A DNA stretch of 13,777 nt. Origin: GCA-002840305 sp964394905 (GTDB lineage: Bacteria; Patescibacteriota; Patescibacteriia; Patescibacteriales; UBA12465). Every line of letters begins with the position of its first letter. The stretch's first letter is position 1. The position numbers and the translations under genes were made by a program. Positions 1-7,517 of this stretch are shown in pieces. The notes under the pieces were generated by a model. That model worked only from the letters and a program-made list of their open reading frames with translations. It had not been told where the DNA came from and did no database searches. The stretch spans positions 1 through 13,777 of the forward strand of contig CAYMZF010000015.1 in assembly GCA_964394905.1 (NCBI GenBank), read 5' to 3'.

Positions 1-5
1 TAAAG

Positions 6-34
6 TTTAAAAAATAAAAAAAATATGATATAAT
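6..34 (+). promoter_or_regulatory. Extended -10 promoter for the first operon
   Basis: A perfect -10 hexamer TATAAT lies at 29-34, with the extended motif TG one base upstream (26-27). A weak -35 (TTTAAA, 6-11, four of six matches to TTGACA) sits 17 bp away. Transcription would begin near position 41, about 20 nt before the first start codon at 62. No other promoter is visible before the next two genes, so this one probably serves the nucleotidyltransferase-mltG-DUF3160 group. The region is very A+T-rich, so a chance -10 match is possible; the TG extension and the position support the call. Confidence 0.6.
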
Positions 35-61
35 AAATTTATACAATTAAGCTATATTTTT

Positions 62-535
62 ATGCTAAAAAAGAATAATAAAACAAAACAATTAAAATCT
101 CAAGACAAAAAGATTGTAGTAGCTGTAAGCGGTTACTTTAACCCTCTTCATGTCGGTCATCTAGAAATGATAGAACGGGCTAAAAAATTAGGTAATTATT
201 TAATAGCGATAGTAAACAGCGATTATCAAGTTAAACTTAAAGGCAGTGTGGCTTTTATGCCGGAAAAAGATAGAATTAAAATTATTAAAGCTTTACGAGA
301 TGTTGATGAAGTTTTTTTGTCAATTGATAAAGATAAAACTGTTTGTAAATCACTGGCCAAAATTAAACCGAATATTTTTGCTAATGGAGGAGATCGAAAA
401 AATTTAAATGATGTTCCGGAATATAGTATTTGTCAAAAATTAAGTATTAAAATGGTTGATGGATTAGGTAAAAAAATCCGATCCAGTTCAATCTTAATTG
501 CCGATGCCAATCTTAAAAAAAACAAAAAAAAGTAA
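62..535 (+). CDS. RfaE/TagD-like cytidylyl- or adenylyltransferase
   Basis: This is a small nucleotidyltransferase of the cytidylyltransferase-like superfamily (157 aa). Such enzymes join CMP or AMP to a phosphorylated sugar or alcohol and release pyrophosphate. After a lysine-rich N-terminal tail (about 1-17), the Rossmann-type core opens with the nucleotide-binding segment GYFNPLHVGH, whose signature HxGH is at residues 30-33. NSD (52-54), an NGGDR segment (108-112) and RSSS (140-143, in the place of the family's RTST-like motif) follow. The layout resembles the C-terminal domain of RfaE/HldE and small stand-alone archaeal and Patescibacteria homologues; the true substrate cannot be read from the sequence. 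The ATG at 62 is the only start ahead of the core and has no Shine-Dalgarno sequence. The lysine-rich C-terminus overlaps the mltG start by 32 bp in another frame. The family call is firm; CTP versus ATP and the acceptor are unknown. Confidence 0.85.
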   Translation: MLKKNNKTKQLKSQDKKIVVAVSGYFNPLHVGHLEMIERAKKLGNYLIAIVNSDYQVKLKGSVAFMPEKDRIKIIKALRDVDEVFLSIDKDKTVCKSLAKIKPNIFANGGDRKNLNDVPEYSICQKLSIKMVDGLGKKIRSSSILIADANLKKNKKK

Positions 536-1589
536 ATTAAGCCGGTTAATAAAAAACGCTGTTTTATGTTTGATATTGATAGCTTTTTTGTTTGGTTTAT
601 TTTATCTAAAAGGAATAAATTCTTCCTATAAGAAAGGAAATGAGCAGTCCTTTATTATTGAAAATGGTCAATCAGTTGATGTTATTGCCAATAATTTAAA
701 GGATAATAATCTTATAAAATCAAAATTTGTTTTTAAATTATATGTAAAACTATCAGATAGTCAATCGTCTTTTCAAGCCGGTTCGTATCAATTAAGTCCG
801 ACTATGAATATTAAAGAAATTGTATACGAAATGACTCAAAAAGTATTTTTAAAACCGGAAGAAAAACTTACTTTTATTGAAGGTTGGAATCTGACTGATT
901 ATACTAAATTAATAAAAGAACATAGCTTAACCAACGCAACCGACTTTTCAAAATTAGTCGGCGAACCTATGATTAATTATCAATCCGTGGGAGAAAATTC
1001 CTATCCGCATGATTATTCAAACGATTATTCGTTTTTAAAAGACAAACCCAAATATTATGGTTTAGAAGGTTATTTGTTTCCTGATACTTATAGATTTTTT
1101 ACCGATGCCACTGCCGATGAAATTATCAGAAAAATGTTAGATAATTTTGATAATAAATTAACTGATAAAATGAGAGCCGATATTAATGCTCAAGGTAAAA
1201 CTATTTATGAAATTATAACCATGGCTTCAATAATTGAAAAAGAAGTGCAAAGTGAAAGTGATATGAAAATTGTTTCCGGTATTTTTTGGAATAGAATAAA
1301 AAACGGCCAAGCTTTAGAGTCTTGTGCCACTTTAGCTTATATTTTAGGAGTTGATAAAGTACAGTATAGTTATGAAGATACCAGAATAGATTCACTTTAT
1401 AACACCTATATTAATAGAGGTTTACCGCCGGGACCAATAGCTAATCCGGGGCTAAAAGCTATTGAGGCCGCTATTTATCCGGAAGATACTAATTACAATT
1501 ATTTTTTAACCGATCCTTCAACCGGTAAAACTATTTTTAGCGCCACTTATCAAGAACATTTGAATAATAAAAATAAATATATAAAATAA
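504..1589 (+). CDS. mltG: Endolytic murein transglycosylase MltG (YceG-like)
   Basis: MltG is an inner-membrane lytic transglycosylase that cuts nascent glycan strands, and is thought to set strand length by ending polymerisation. A basic N-terminus (KKTKKSKLSRLIKN) is followed by one membrane helix at about 16-37, then a LysM-like region and the YceG catalytic domain. Family motifs seen: EGYLFPDTYRF, then MASIIEKEV, whose first Glu (residue 245 from the ATG) matches the catalytic Glu of E. coli MltG, then YNTYINRGLPPGPIANPG near the C-terminus. At 361 aa it is close to the usual size. The start is ambiguous: a TTG at 498 lies two codons upstream of the ATG at 504. I prefer the ATG; neither has a Shine-Dalgarno sequence. 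Either start overlaps the preceding gene, suggesting translational coupling. The DUF3160 gene follows after 14 bp, so all three are probably cotranscribed. The call is secure. Confidence 0.95.
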   Translation: MPILKKTKKSKLSRLIKNAVLCLILIAFLFGLFYLKGINSSYKKGNEQSFIIENGQSVDVIANNLKDNNLIKSKFVFKLYVKLSDSQSSFQAGSYQLSPTMNIKEIVYEMTQKVFLKPEEKLTFIEGWNLTDYTKLIKEHSLTNATDFSKLVGEPMINYQSVGENSYPHDYSNDYSFLKDKPKYYGLEGYLFPDTYRFFTDATADEIIRKMLDNFDNKLTDKMRADINAQGKTIYEIITMASIIEKEVQSESDMKIVSGIFWNRIKNGQALESCATLAYILGVDKVQYSYEDTRIDSLYNTYINRGLPPGPIANPGLKAIEAAIYPEDTNYNYFLTDPSTGKTIFSATYQEHLNNKNKYIK

Positions 1590-1603
1590 AAATTAAGATT
1601 TTT

Positions 1604-3910
1604 ATGTCCGATAATCTAAAAAAAATTTTAATTGCTGTCGTCGGAATTATTATAGTTATAGCTATAGCTGTTTCTGTTTTTTTTGTTTTTAAAAATAAAA
1701 AAAACAAAGAAGTTTCGTCTCCTTCGGATGTAGCTACCAGTACTAATGACGAAATATCGGATGACTTAGGCGATTTAATAGAATCTTCTCGATTAATCGG
1801 AGGACTGCCGACCAGTGATGAAAAAATCGGGGTTACTTTTTCCGGTAGCGAAGATAATAATTTAATAGAATATATTTCTTTTTTTGATTATTACAAACCG
1901 ATAGTTGATGATTTAAATTTTAATTTACCAAATTATTCTTTGCCTTTAAACATAAAAACCGAAGCAACAAATTATTATGATTTTTCTCGTAAAATAAATT
2001 TAGATGCAGTTATCAATTCTTTAAACGCCAACGGTTTTGCCGTGACAGAAAACTCTTTATCAGTTGATAATTTTTATAATATTTATGATGAGTTATATAA
2101 AAAACAAGTTCCGTTACTGATTACTTCAGATTTTTTGGTTTATTATTACCAACAAATTTTAAAAGAAACGTTTAAAGATGTAGAAAAAAATATTTTTTAT
2201 TCTAATTTATGGGATATTAATGAATATTTATATGAAAAAGCTAATAATCGTTATAATGAAACTTTAAAAATAACCGGTGATGTTAATGATCGGGTTTTAG
2301 AAGCTCAAAGATTAACCGCCGCTTATTTTGCCGTATCTTTAGAATTACTAAAACCTAGTGGTCAACAAATAAATTCTAAAAATGAAATAAATAATGAAAC
2401 ATTATTTACTTCGTTTGAGGCCGAAGATTATTCTTTTACTTTACCAGACTATTTAAAAGTTGATGTTGAAAAAGAGGTGGCTTTAATAAAGGCGGCTAAA
2501 AATAGTTCTAAATCACCGGTGTTATTATATAATCGGGATTACAAAGATTTTGTAATTCCTGATGAATATAAAAATAATGCTAAATTAAATAATTTTTATT
2601 TGGCTACAGAATGGTTATCTTCCAATTTTCCATTATATTATCAAAGCGATGAATGTCCGGATTGTTCTTTAGATTTTGACGATTGGCGTATAAGCATTAT
2701 TTCTTCTTCTTATATCGCTCAAGATATTTTTAATAACTATGAACTTAAAAATAATTGGGCTCGTATTTATAAAACCTTAGCTTTTTTTAAGGGTTTACGA
2801 GGTGATTTAACTTATGTTCATTATCGGGATGCTTTAACGACTTTATTTGGTGATAATTACAAAATTGAAGAAATTTTTAGTGATAGCAATACTGAATCGG
2901 TTAATAATTTATATAAACTAAGAAATAAAGTTTTAGAATATAATTTTTTAGCCATTGAAGGAGGAATAGACAAATCAACTAAAAGTAAATTAGGCGTAAA
3001 GATGTTAACTGATTTTTATTGGCCCAATGATTACATTTTTAATGCTCTTTCTTATCCCAATGTTTCAAACTATCAAGGAACCACTCCCGCTAAGAGTAAT
3101 GTTACTTATTGTAAAATTAATGATACAAATCAACGATGTAACGGTTTTTCTTTAGATATCTTGGCTTTAATTAATGAAGATAGTGTTAATGATAATAATT
3201 ATTATTTAGAGAACTCAAATTATAGTAATTATAATAAAGCGCTAAATTCTTTGAAATCCCAAATTTCACAATTTTTAAATATTTGGCATTACAATAACTA
3301 TTGGGAAACATTAAGTTTAATAAAAGAATATCTGCAAAACGACAAAAGTAAAATGCCGACTTATGCTCAAAACTCAGAGTGGCAAAAACAAAAATTGTAT
3401 TCAGCTGTAAGCTTTTGGGCTAATTTACAATTACCGGTTGATAATTTGAGTGTTTATCAAAAATATCAAGATCAGTCTATTGTTTCCGGCGATAATGATT
3501 TTATAAACTATAATTATATTGAACCTAATTTGAGCTTAATTAATGAACAATTGGCTAACGTTAATATGATAATTGATATGTTTAAATTATTAAAAATAAG
3601 TGACGAGTTAAAATCTACTTTAGTTGATTTAGAGGACTTAAAAAGCAATTTGGTCCAAGTTAAAGAAATTATGATAAAAGAGTTAAATTCTGAAGAATTG
3701 AGCAGCGAAGATATAAAATTTATTTCTTTATTCAGTCGAGCCTACAAGTTAAATTCAGCCGGTAATAAAGTTTTAAAAATTGAAGGAGCCAATAATAAGA
3801 CAATAAAATACGATATTAGTAATTTAAAGCTAAAAATTATAGTATCGGAGGTTAATGGTCAAAAATCATTATCAATTGGGCCTGTTTTTAGCTATATTGA
3901 AAGCCATTAA
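1604..3910 (+). CDS. Membrane-anchored DUF3160 domain protein
   Basis: The 768-residue protein starts with a short basic stretch and one strongly hydrophobic helix (about 8-30), then KNKKNKE and a Ser/Asp-rich linker (about 36-60). This predicts an N-terminal anchor with a large extracytoplasmic part. The remainder resembles DUF3160: YDELYKKQVPLLITSDFLVYYYQ (start 161; compare the family's 'LY..g.P.fit.D..l..yh' block), the LNNFYLATEWLSSNFPLYY region (about 328-346) and the FYWPNDYIFNAL segment (about 471-482). Four cysteines fall in two groups, C351/C354 and C503/C512, and could form disulfides outside the membrane. There is no lipobox and no recognised catalytic motif. The molecular function of the family is not known to me. 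Placement 14 bp after mltG hints at a cell-envelope role, but that is inference. No terminator is visible directly after it. The domain was recognised from memory of the family pattern. Confidence 0.75.
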   Translation: MSDNLKKILIAVVGIIIVIAIAVSVFFVFKNKKNKEVSSPSDVATSTNDEISDDLGDLIESSRLIGGLPTSDEKIGVTFSGSEDNNLIEYISFFDYYKPIVDDLNFNLPNYSLPLNIKTEATNYYDFSRKINLDAVINSLNANGFAVTENSLSVDNFYNIYDELYKKQVPLLITSDFLVYYYQQILKETFKDVEKNIFYSNLWDINEYLYEKANNRYNETLKITGDVNDRVLEAQRLTAAYFAVSLELLKPSGQQINSKNEINNETLFTSFEAEDYSFTLPDYLKVDVEKEVALIKAAKNSSKSPVLLYNRDYKDFVIPDEYKNNAKLNNFYLATEWLSSNFPLYYQSDECPDCSLDFDDWRISIISSSYIAQDIFNNYELKNNWARIYKTLAFFKGLRGDLTYVHYRDALTTLFGDNYKIEEIFSDSNTESVNNLYKLRNKVLEYNFLAIEGGIDKSTKSKLGVKMLTDFYWPNDYIFNALSYPNVSNYQGTTPAKSNVTYCKINDTNQRCNGFSLDILALINEDSVNDNNYYLENSNYSNYNKALNSLKSQISQFLNIWHYNNYWETLSLIKEYLQNDKSKMPTYAQNSEWQKQKLYSAVSFWANLQLPVDNLSVYQKYQDQSIVSGDNDFINYNYIEPNLSLINEQLANVNMIIDMFKLLKISDELKSTLVDLEDLKSNLVQVKEIMIKELNSEELSSEDIKFISLFSRAYKLNSAGNKVLKIEGANNKTIKYDISNLKLKIIVSEVNGQKSLSIGPVFSYIESH

Positions 3911-3922
3911 TTAAATAAAACA

Positions 3923-3953
3923 TGTGGATAAAGTCGGTATAAACTGTGGATTG
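3923..3953 (+). promoter_or_regulatory. Tandem DnaA-box-like sites before rpoB
   Basis: TGTGGATAA at 3923-3931 is the exact reverse complement of the E. coli consensus DnaA box TTATCCACA. A second copy, TGTGGATTG at 3945-3953, shares the first seven bases. The two are in the same orientation, 22 bp apart (about two helical turns). The second overlaps the -35 hexamer of the rpoB promoter. DnaA is known to act as a transcription factor at some promoters, so a regulatory role is reasonable, but the match is to a consensus from other bacteria. Confidence 0.45.
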
Positions 3954-3979
3954 ACAAAAAATATTTATTATTATATTAT
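3951..3979 (+). promoter_or_regulatory. Sigma-70-type promoter for rpoB-rpoC-pth
   Basis: A perfect -35 hexamer TTGACA (3951-3956) is followed after exactly 17 bp by TATTAT (3974-3979), one base from TATAAT. Transcription would start near 3986, giving a long leader before the rpoB ATG at 4159. This is the best promoter in the gap, and no terminator separates it from the end of the DUF3160 gene. Confidence 0.75.
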
Positions 3980-4050
3980 CTATACATAAAATCTTAATGT
4001 TAATATAAAAGTGATTATTTATATTAAATAAATTTTTGACAGCTTACAAA

Positions 4051-4079
4051 CCAAGCCAAGCGTGGCATTGGTGTTTTTT
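4051..4079 (+). terminator. Terminator-like hairpin in the rpoB leader
   Basis: CCAAGCCA (4051-4058) pairs with TGGC (4063-4066) and TTGG (4068-4071) around the loop AGCG, leaving one bulged A at 4067. It is followed by TG and six T's (4074-4079), and a second run of eight T's lies at 4088-4095. An alternative pairing of AAACC (4048-4052) with GGTTT (4086-4090) would disrupt the stem. It lies downstream of the main rpoB promoter, so it could act as an attenuator. Alternatively it ends the upstream operon and rpoB uses a weak promoter further downstream. Confidence 0.5.
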
Positions 4080-4129
4080 GTTGCCGGTTTTTTTTGTATA
4101 TATAAAATTATTAATAAATTAATTCATAT

Positions 4130-4149
4130 AAACAAGTATAACCTTGTTT
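4130..4149 (+). promoter_or_regulatory. Hairpin immediately before the rpoB start codon
   Basis: AAACAAG (4130-4136) and CTTGTTT (4143-4149) form a perfect 7-bp stem with the 6-nt loop TATAAC. It ends 9 nt before the ATG at 4159, where a ribosome would bind. It includes the alternative TTG at 4144, which argues against that codon as the start. It may influence translation initiation. Confidence 0.45.
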
Positions 4150-4158
4150 GCTAAATTT

Positions 4159-7100
4159 ATGTCTAATTCTTTTATCGTAAAAAATTATATTAAAAATAGC
4201 GAACGTCGATATTTTACCGATTTTAAAGAAGTCATGCCGATACCGGATTTAATAGAATTACAAAAAGATTCTTATAAATGGTTTTTGGAAGAAGGCTTGG
4301 CCGAATTATTTGATGAAATTTCTCCGATAGTTGATTTTAACAATCGAGAATTAGAGCTTTATTTCGGCGATTATTATTTAGATAAACCAAAGTTTAATGA
4401 AGTTGAAAGTCGAGAAAAAAATATAACCTACGAAGCTCCTTTAAGAATTAAGGCAATATTAAAAAATAATAAAACCTCTCAAGAAATTGCTCAGGAAGTA
4501 TACTTGGGTGATTTTCCTTTAATGACCGATAACGGAACTTTTATCGTTAACGGTATTGAACGAGTTGTTATTTCTCAATTAATAAGAAGCGCCGGAGTTA
4601 TGTTTACAGCCGAATATATAAGAGGCAAAAAATATTATGGTGCTAAAATTATACCTAATCGCGGAGCTTGGTTAGAAATTGAAACCGATGTTAATAAAGT
4701 GATTTGGGTTAGAATTGATCGAAAGAGAAAAGTGGCCGTTACTTCTTTGCTTAGAGCCTTTGGTTATGAAACCGATGAAGAATTAAAAAAAATATTTAAA
4801 GATGTTGACGTTGTTAAAAATGACGATGAAATAACTTTTATTGACGCTACTATTAAAAAAGATTTGGCTAAAAATCAAATAGAAGGTTTTCAAGAAGTTT
4901 ATCGTCGTGTTCGTCCGGGTGATATGGCTGATGATAAAAACGTTAAACAAATGATAGAAAATATGTTTTTTCGTTTTGATCGTTATGATTTTGGACGAGT
5001 GGGTCGTTATAAATTAAATCGTCGATTTAATGAGAATTTACCTATTAATAAAGAAAATAGAATTTTACGTAAAGAAGATTTATTAAATATTGTTCGCGAA
5101 GTGATTCGTTTAAATATTACGAAAGAACCGGAAGATGATATTGATCATTTAGGAAATCGTCGAGTTAGAGCTATTGGTGGTTTAGTTCAAAATCGTTTAA
5201 GAGTTGGTTTAGCTCGAATGGAAAGAATTATTAAAGATAAAATGAGTGTGGCTGATATCAATACTCTTTCTCCTAATAAATTAGTTAATGCTCGTCCGGT
5301 TATTGCCATTATCAGAGAATTTTTTATGTCGTCTCAACTTTCTCAGTTTATGGATCAAACCAATCCTTTAGCCGAATTAGAACATAAACGTCGTTTGTCG
5401 GCTATGGGTCCCGGAGGTTTAACTAGAGAACGAGCCGGTTTTGATGTTCGTGATGTTCATACCACTCACTATGGTCGTATTTGTCCGATTGCCACTCCGG
5501 AGGGTCCAAATATTGGTTTAGTCGGACACTTAGCCAGCTATGCTCGTTTAAATTCTTATGGGTTTTTAGAAGCTCCCTATCGAAAAGTTGAAAAAGATAA
5601 AAAAGGTTCACGTGTTACCGATGAAGTTGTTTATTTAGATTCTTTTGAAGAAGAAAAATATGTAGTAGCAGATGCCACTATTCCTGTTGATAATAATAAC
5701 TATATTATAATTGAAAAATATCCGGCTAGAAGAGGTGGTAATCCTGAAACCGTAGGAGTCAATGAAATTGATTTTGTCGGTGTAGCTCCTAATCAAATTA
5801 TTTCTATTGCAACTTCACTTATTCCTTTTATGGAACATAACGATGGGCAAAGATCTTTGATGGGTACTAATATGCAACGTCAGGCTATACCTTTGGTTAA
5901 AGCTGAAGCTCCGATAGTCGGAACAGGAATTGAAGCTATTGCTGCCAGGGATTCCGGTCATATTATTATTGCCGAGGATGATGGAGTTATTACTAAAGTT
6001 GACGCTCAAAGTATTGAGTTTACTAATACTAAAGGTAAAATTAAAAAGTATAGTTTAACAAAATTTTTAAGATCCAATTTTTTAACTTGTATTAATCAAA
6101 AACCGATTGTTAATATTGGTGATAAAATCAAAAAAGGACAGGTATTAACCGATGGTCCAGCTATTTCTAATGGAGAATTGGCTTTAGGAAAAAATGTCTT
6201 GGTGGCTTTTATGACTTGGGATGGTTATAACTATGAAGATGCCGTTATTATTTCGGAACGATTGGTTAAAGAAGATGTTTATTCTTCTATTCAAATAGAA
6301 AATTATACTATTGATGTTCGCGATACTAAATTAGGTCCGGAACTTATTACCAACGACATTCCTAATATCTCTGAAGAAAAATTAAAAAATTTAGATGAAG
6401 ACGGTATTATTAGAATTGGAGCTGAAATTTCCAGTGGTGATATTTTAGTTGGAAAAATTACTCCTAAAGGTGAAACTAAATTAAGTGCTGAAGAGAGATT
6501 ACTTCGAGCCATCTTCGGTGATAAAGCTAAAGATGTTCGAGACTCTTCTTTGTATTTAGAACACGGAGAACACGGTAAAGTTATTGATATTAAAATATTT
6601 TCTCGTGAAGACGGAGATAAATTAGAAGCTGGGGTTTTGAAATCGGTTCAAGTTTCAGTGGCTAATTTAAGAAAAATTCAAGTTGGAGATAAAGTTTCCG
6701 GTCGTCACGGAAATAAAGGTGTTATTTCTAAAATTGTTCCGATTGAAGATATGCCTTATATGGAAGACGGAACTCCAATTGATATTATTTTGTCTCCTTT
6801 AGGTATTATTTCTCGTATGAACTTCGGACAATTACTTGAAACTCATATGGGATTAGCCGCTCAAAAATTAGGTTATAAAGTGGCTACTCCGGCTTTAAAT
6901 GGAATCACTGAAGAACAAATAAAAGGAGAATTAAAAAAGGCTGGTTTTTCAGAAGATGGTAAAGTTACTTTATATAACGGGAAAACCGGAGAAGCTTACG
7001 AAAATAGAATTACGGTCGGTTATAAATATGTTTTGAAATTAAATCATATGGTGGAAGATAAGATTCACCAAAGATCTATCGGTCCTTATTCTTTAATCAC

Positions 7101-7479
7101 TCAGCAACCGTTGGGAGGAAAAGCTCAATTTGGTGGACAGAGATTTGGAGAAATGGAAGTTTGGGCTTTGGAAGGTTACGGAGCGGCTCATACTTTGCAA
7201 GAAATTTTAACTATAAAATCAGATGATGTCCCCGGACGAAGCAAGGCTTACGAGTCGATTATTAAAGGTGAAGAAATCCAAAAATTAAATGTTCCTGAAT
7301 CTTTTAATGTTTTAATAAGGGAATTAAAAGGATTAGGTCTTAATGTTGATTTATTAGGTGGAACTCAAGGTATGACGGAAGAAGAAAAAGAAGAAAACGA
7401 TTTAGAAATTGATAGAATTAATCATGCCGATCAAGTTATTTATGATAATTCTTTACCGATTAAAGAAGACAAAGAATAA
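4159..7479 (+). CDS. rpoB: RNA polymerase beta subunit
   Basis: RpoB forms one pincer of the RNA polymerase core and, with RpoC, the active-site cleft. From the ATG it is 1106 aa, shorter than the 1342 aa of E. coli, consistent with the lack of lineage-specific insertions. Motifs seen: rifampicin-pocket cluster SSQLSQFMDQTNPLAELEHK and following residues (391-416), GLTRERAGF/RDVHTTHYGR just after it, WDGYNYED from residue 687, GDKVSGRHGNKG (843-854, carrying lysines equivalent to E. coli K1065 and K1073), and the QQPLGGKAQFGGQRFGEMEV block followed by EGYGAA (1005 on). The tail is acidic. In the rifampicin cluster the key D399, H409, R412 and S414 match sensitive enzymes; T401, A405, E408 and M416 differ from E. 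coli. I use the ATG at 4159; a TTG at 4144 would add five residues but lies inside a hairpin. No Shine-Dalgarno sequence is present. rpoC follows after 38 bp. L10 and L7/L12 genes do not precede it here. Confidence 0.99.
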   Translation: MSNSFIVKNYIKNSERRYFTDFKEVMPIPDLIELQKDSYKWFLEEGLAELFDEISPIVDFNNRELELYFGDYYLDKPKFNEVESREKNITYEAPLRIKAILKNNKTSQEIAQEVYLGDFPLMTDNGTFIVNGIERVVISQLIRSAGVMFTAEYIRGKKYYGAKIIPNRGAWLEIETDVNKVIWVRIDRKRKVAVTSLLRAFGYETDEELKKIFKDVDVVKNDDEITFIDATIKKDLAKNQIEGFQEVYRRVRPGDMADDKNVKQMIENMFFRFDRYDFGRVGRYKLNRRFNENLPINKENRILRKEDLLNIVREVIRLNITKEPEDDIDHLGNRRVRAIGGLVQNRLRVGLARMERIIKDKMSVADINTLSPNKLVNARPVIAIIREFFMSSQLSQFMDQTNPLAELEHKRRLSAMGPGGLTRERAGFDVRDVHTTHYGRICPIATPEGPNIGLVGHLASYARLNSYGFLEAPYRKVEKDKKGSRVTDEVVYLDSFEEEKYVVADATIPVDNNNYIIIEKYPARRGGNPETVGVNEIDFVGVAPNQIISIATSLIPFMEHNDGQRSLMGTNMQRQAIPLVKAEAPIVGTGIEAIAARDSGHIIIAEDDGVITKVDAQSIEFTNTKGKIKKYSLTKFLRSNFLTCINQKPIVNIGDKIKKGQVLTDGPAISNGELALGKNVLVAFMTWDGYNYEDAVIISERLVKEDVYSSIQIENYTIDVRDTKLGPELITNDIPNISEEKLKNLDEDGIIRIGAEISSGDILVGKITPKGETKLSAEERLLRAIFGDKAKDVRDSSLYLEHGEHGKVIDIKIFSREDGDKLEAGVLKSVQVSVANLRKIQVGDKVSGRHGNKGVISKIVPIEDMPYMEDGTPIDIILSPLGIISRMNFGQLLETHMGLAAQKLGYKVATPALNGITEEQIKGELKKAGFSEDGKVTLYNGKTGEAYENRITVGYKYVLKLNHMVEDKIHQRSIGPYSLITQQPLGGKAQFGGQRFGEMEVWALEGYGAAHTLQEILTIKSDDVPGRSKAYESIIKGEEIQKLNVPESFNVLIRELKGLGLNVDLLGGTQGMTEEEKEENDLEIDRINHADQVIYDNSLPIKEDKE

Positions 7480-7517
7480 ATCAATAATTTTTTATTATAT
7501 AATTTAATTTTATCTAT

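Larger units (their letters stand above)
3911..4158 (+). promoter_or_regulatory. rpoB upstream region and 5' leader
   Basis: This 248-bp stretch has no credible ORF (each short ATG frame closes within a few codons). In order it holds: a perfect DnaA-box sequence and a partial second copy (3923-3953), a strong promoter (3951-3979), an A+T-rich spacer, a terminator-like hairpin followed by two T-tracts (4051-4094), a weak possible second promoter (TTGTTG at 4078-4083, 17 bp, TATAAA at 4101-4106), and a 7-bp hairpin (4130-4149) just before the rpoB ATG. A transcript from the first promoter would carry a leader of about 170 nt. Confidence 0.6.

Noticed and set aside
3911..4143. Replication origin at the DnaA boxes
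   Set aside because: Only one perfect and one partial box are seen, with no dnaA, dnaN or gyrase genes nearby; a promoter-regulatory reading fits better.
5326..5406. Rifampicin-resistance substitutions in RpoB
   Set aside because: Several residues differ from E. coli (N518T, S522A, T525E and L533M equivalents), but the main contact positions D516, H526, R529 and S531 are unchanged, so resistance cannot be claimed from the sequence.
5423..5611. Antisense ORFs inside rpoB, rpoC, mltG and the receiver gene (such as this one)
   Set aside because: They are shadows of strongly conserved genes on the other strand, with no protein-family character and no promoters.
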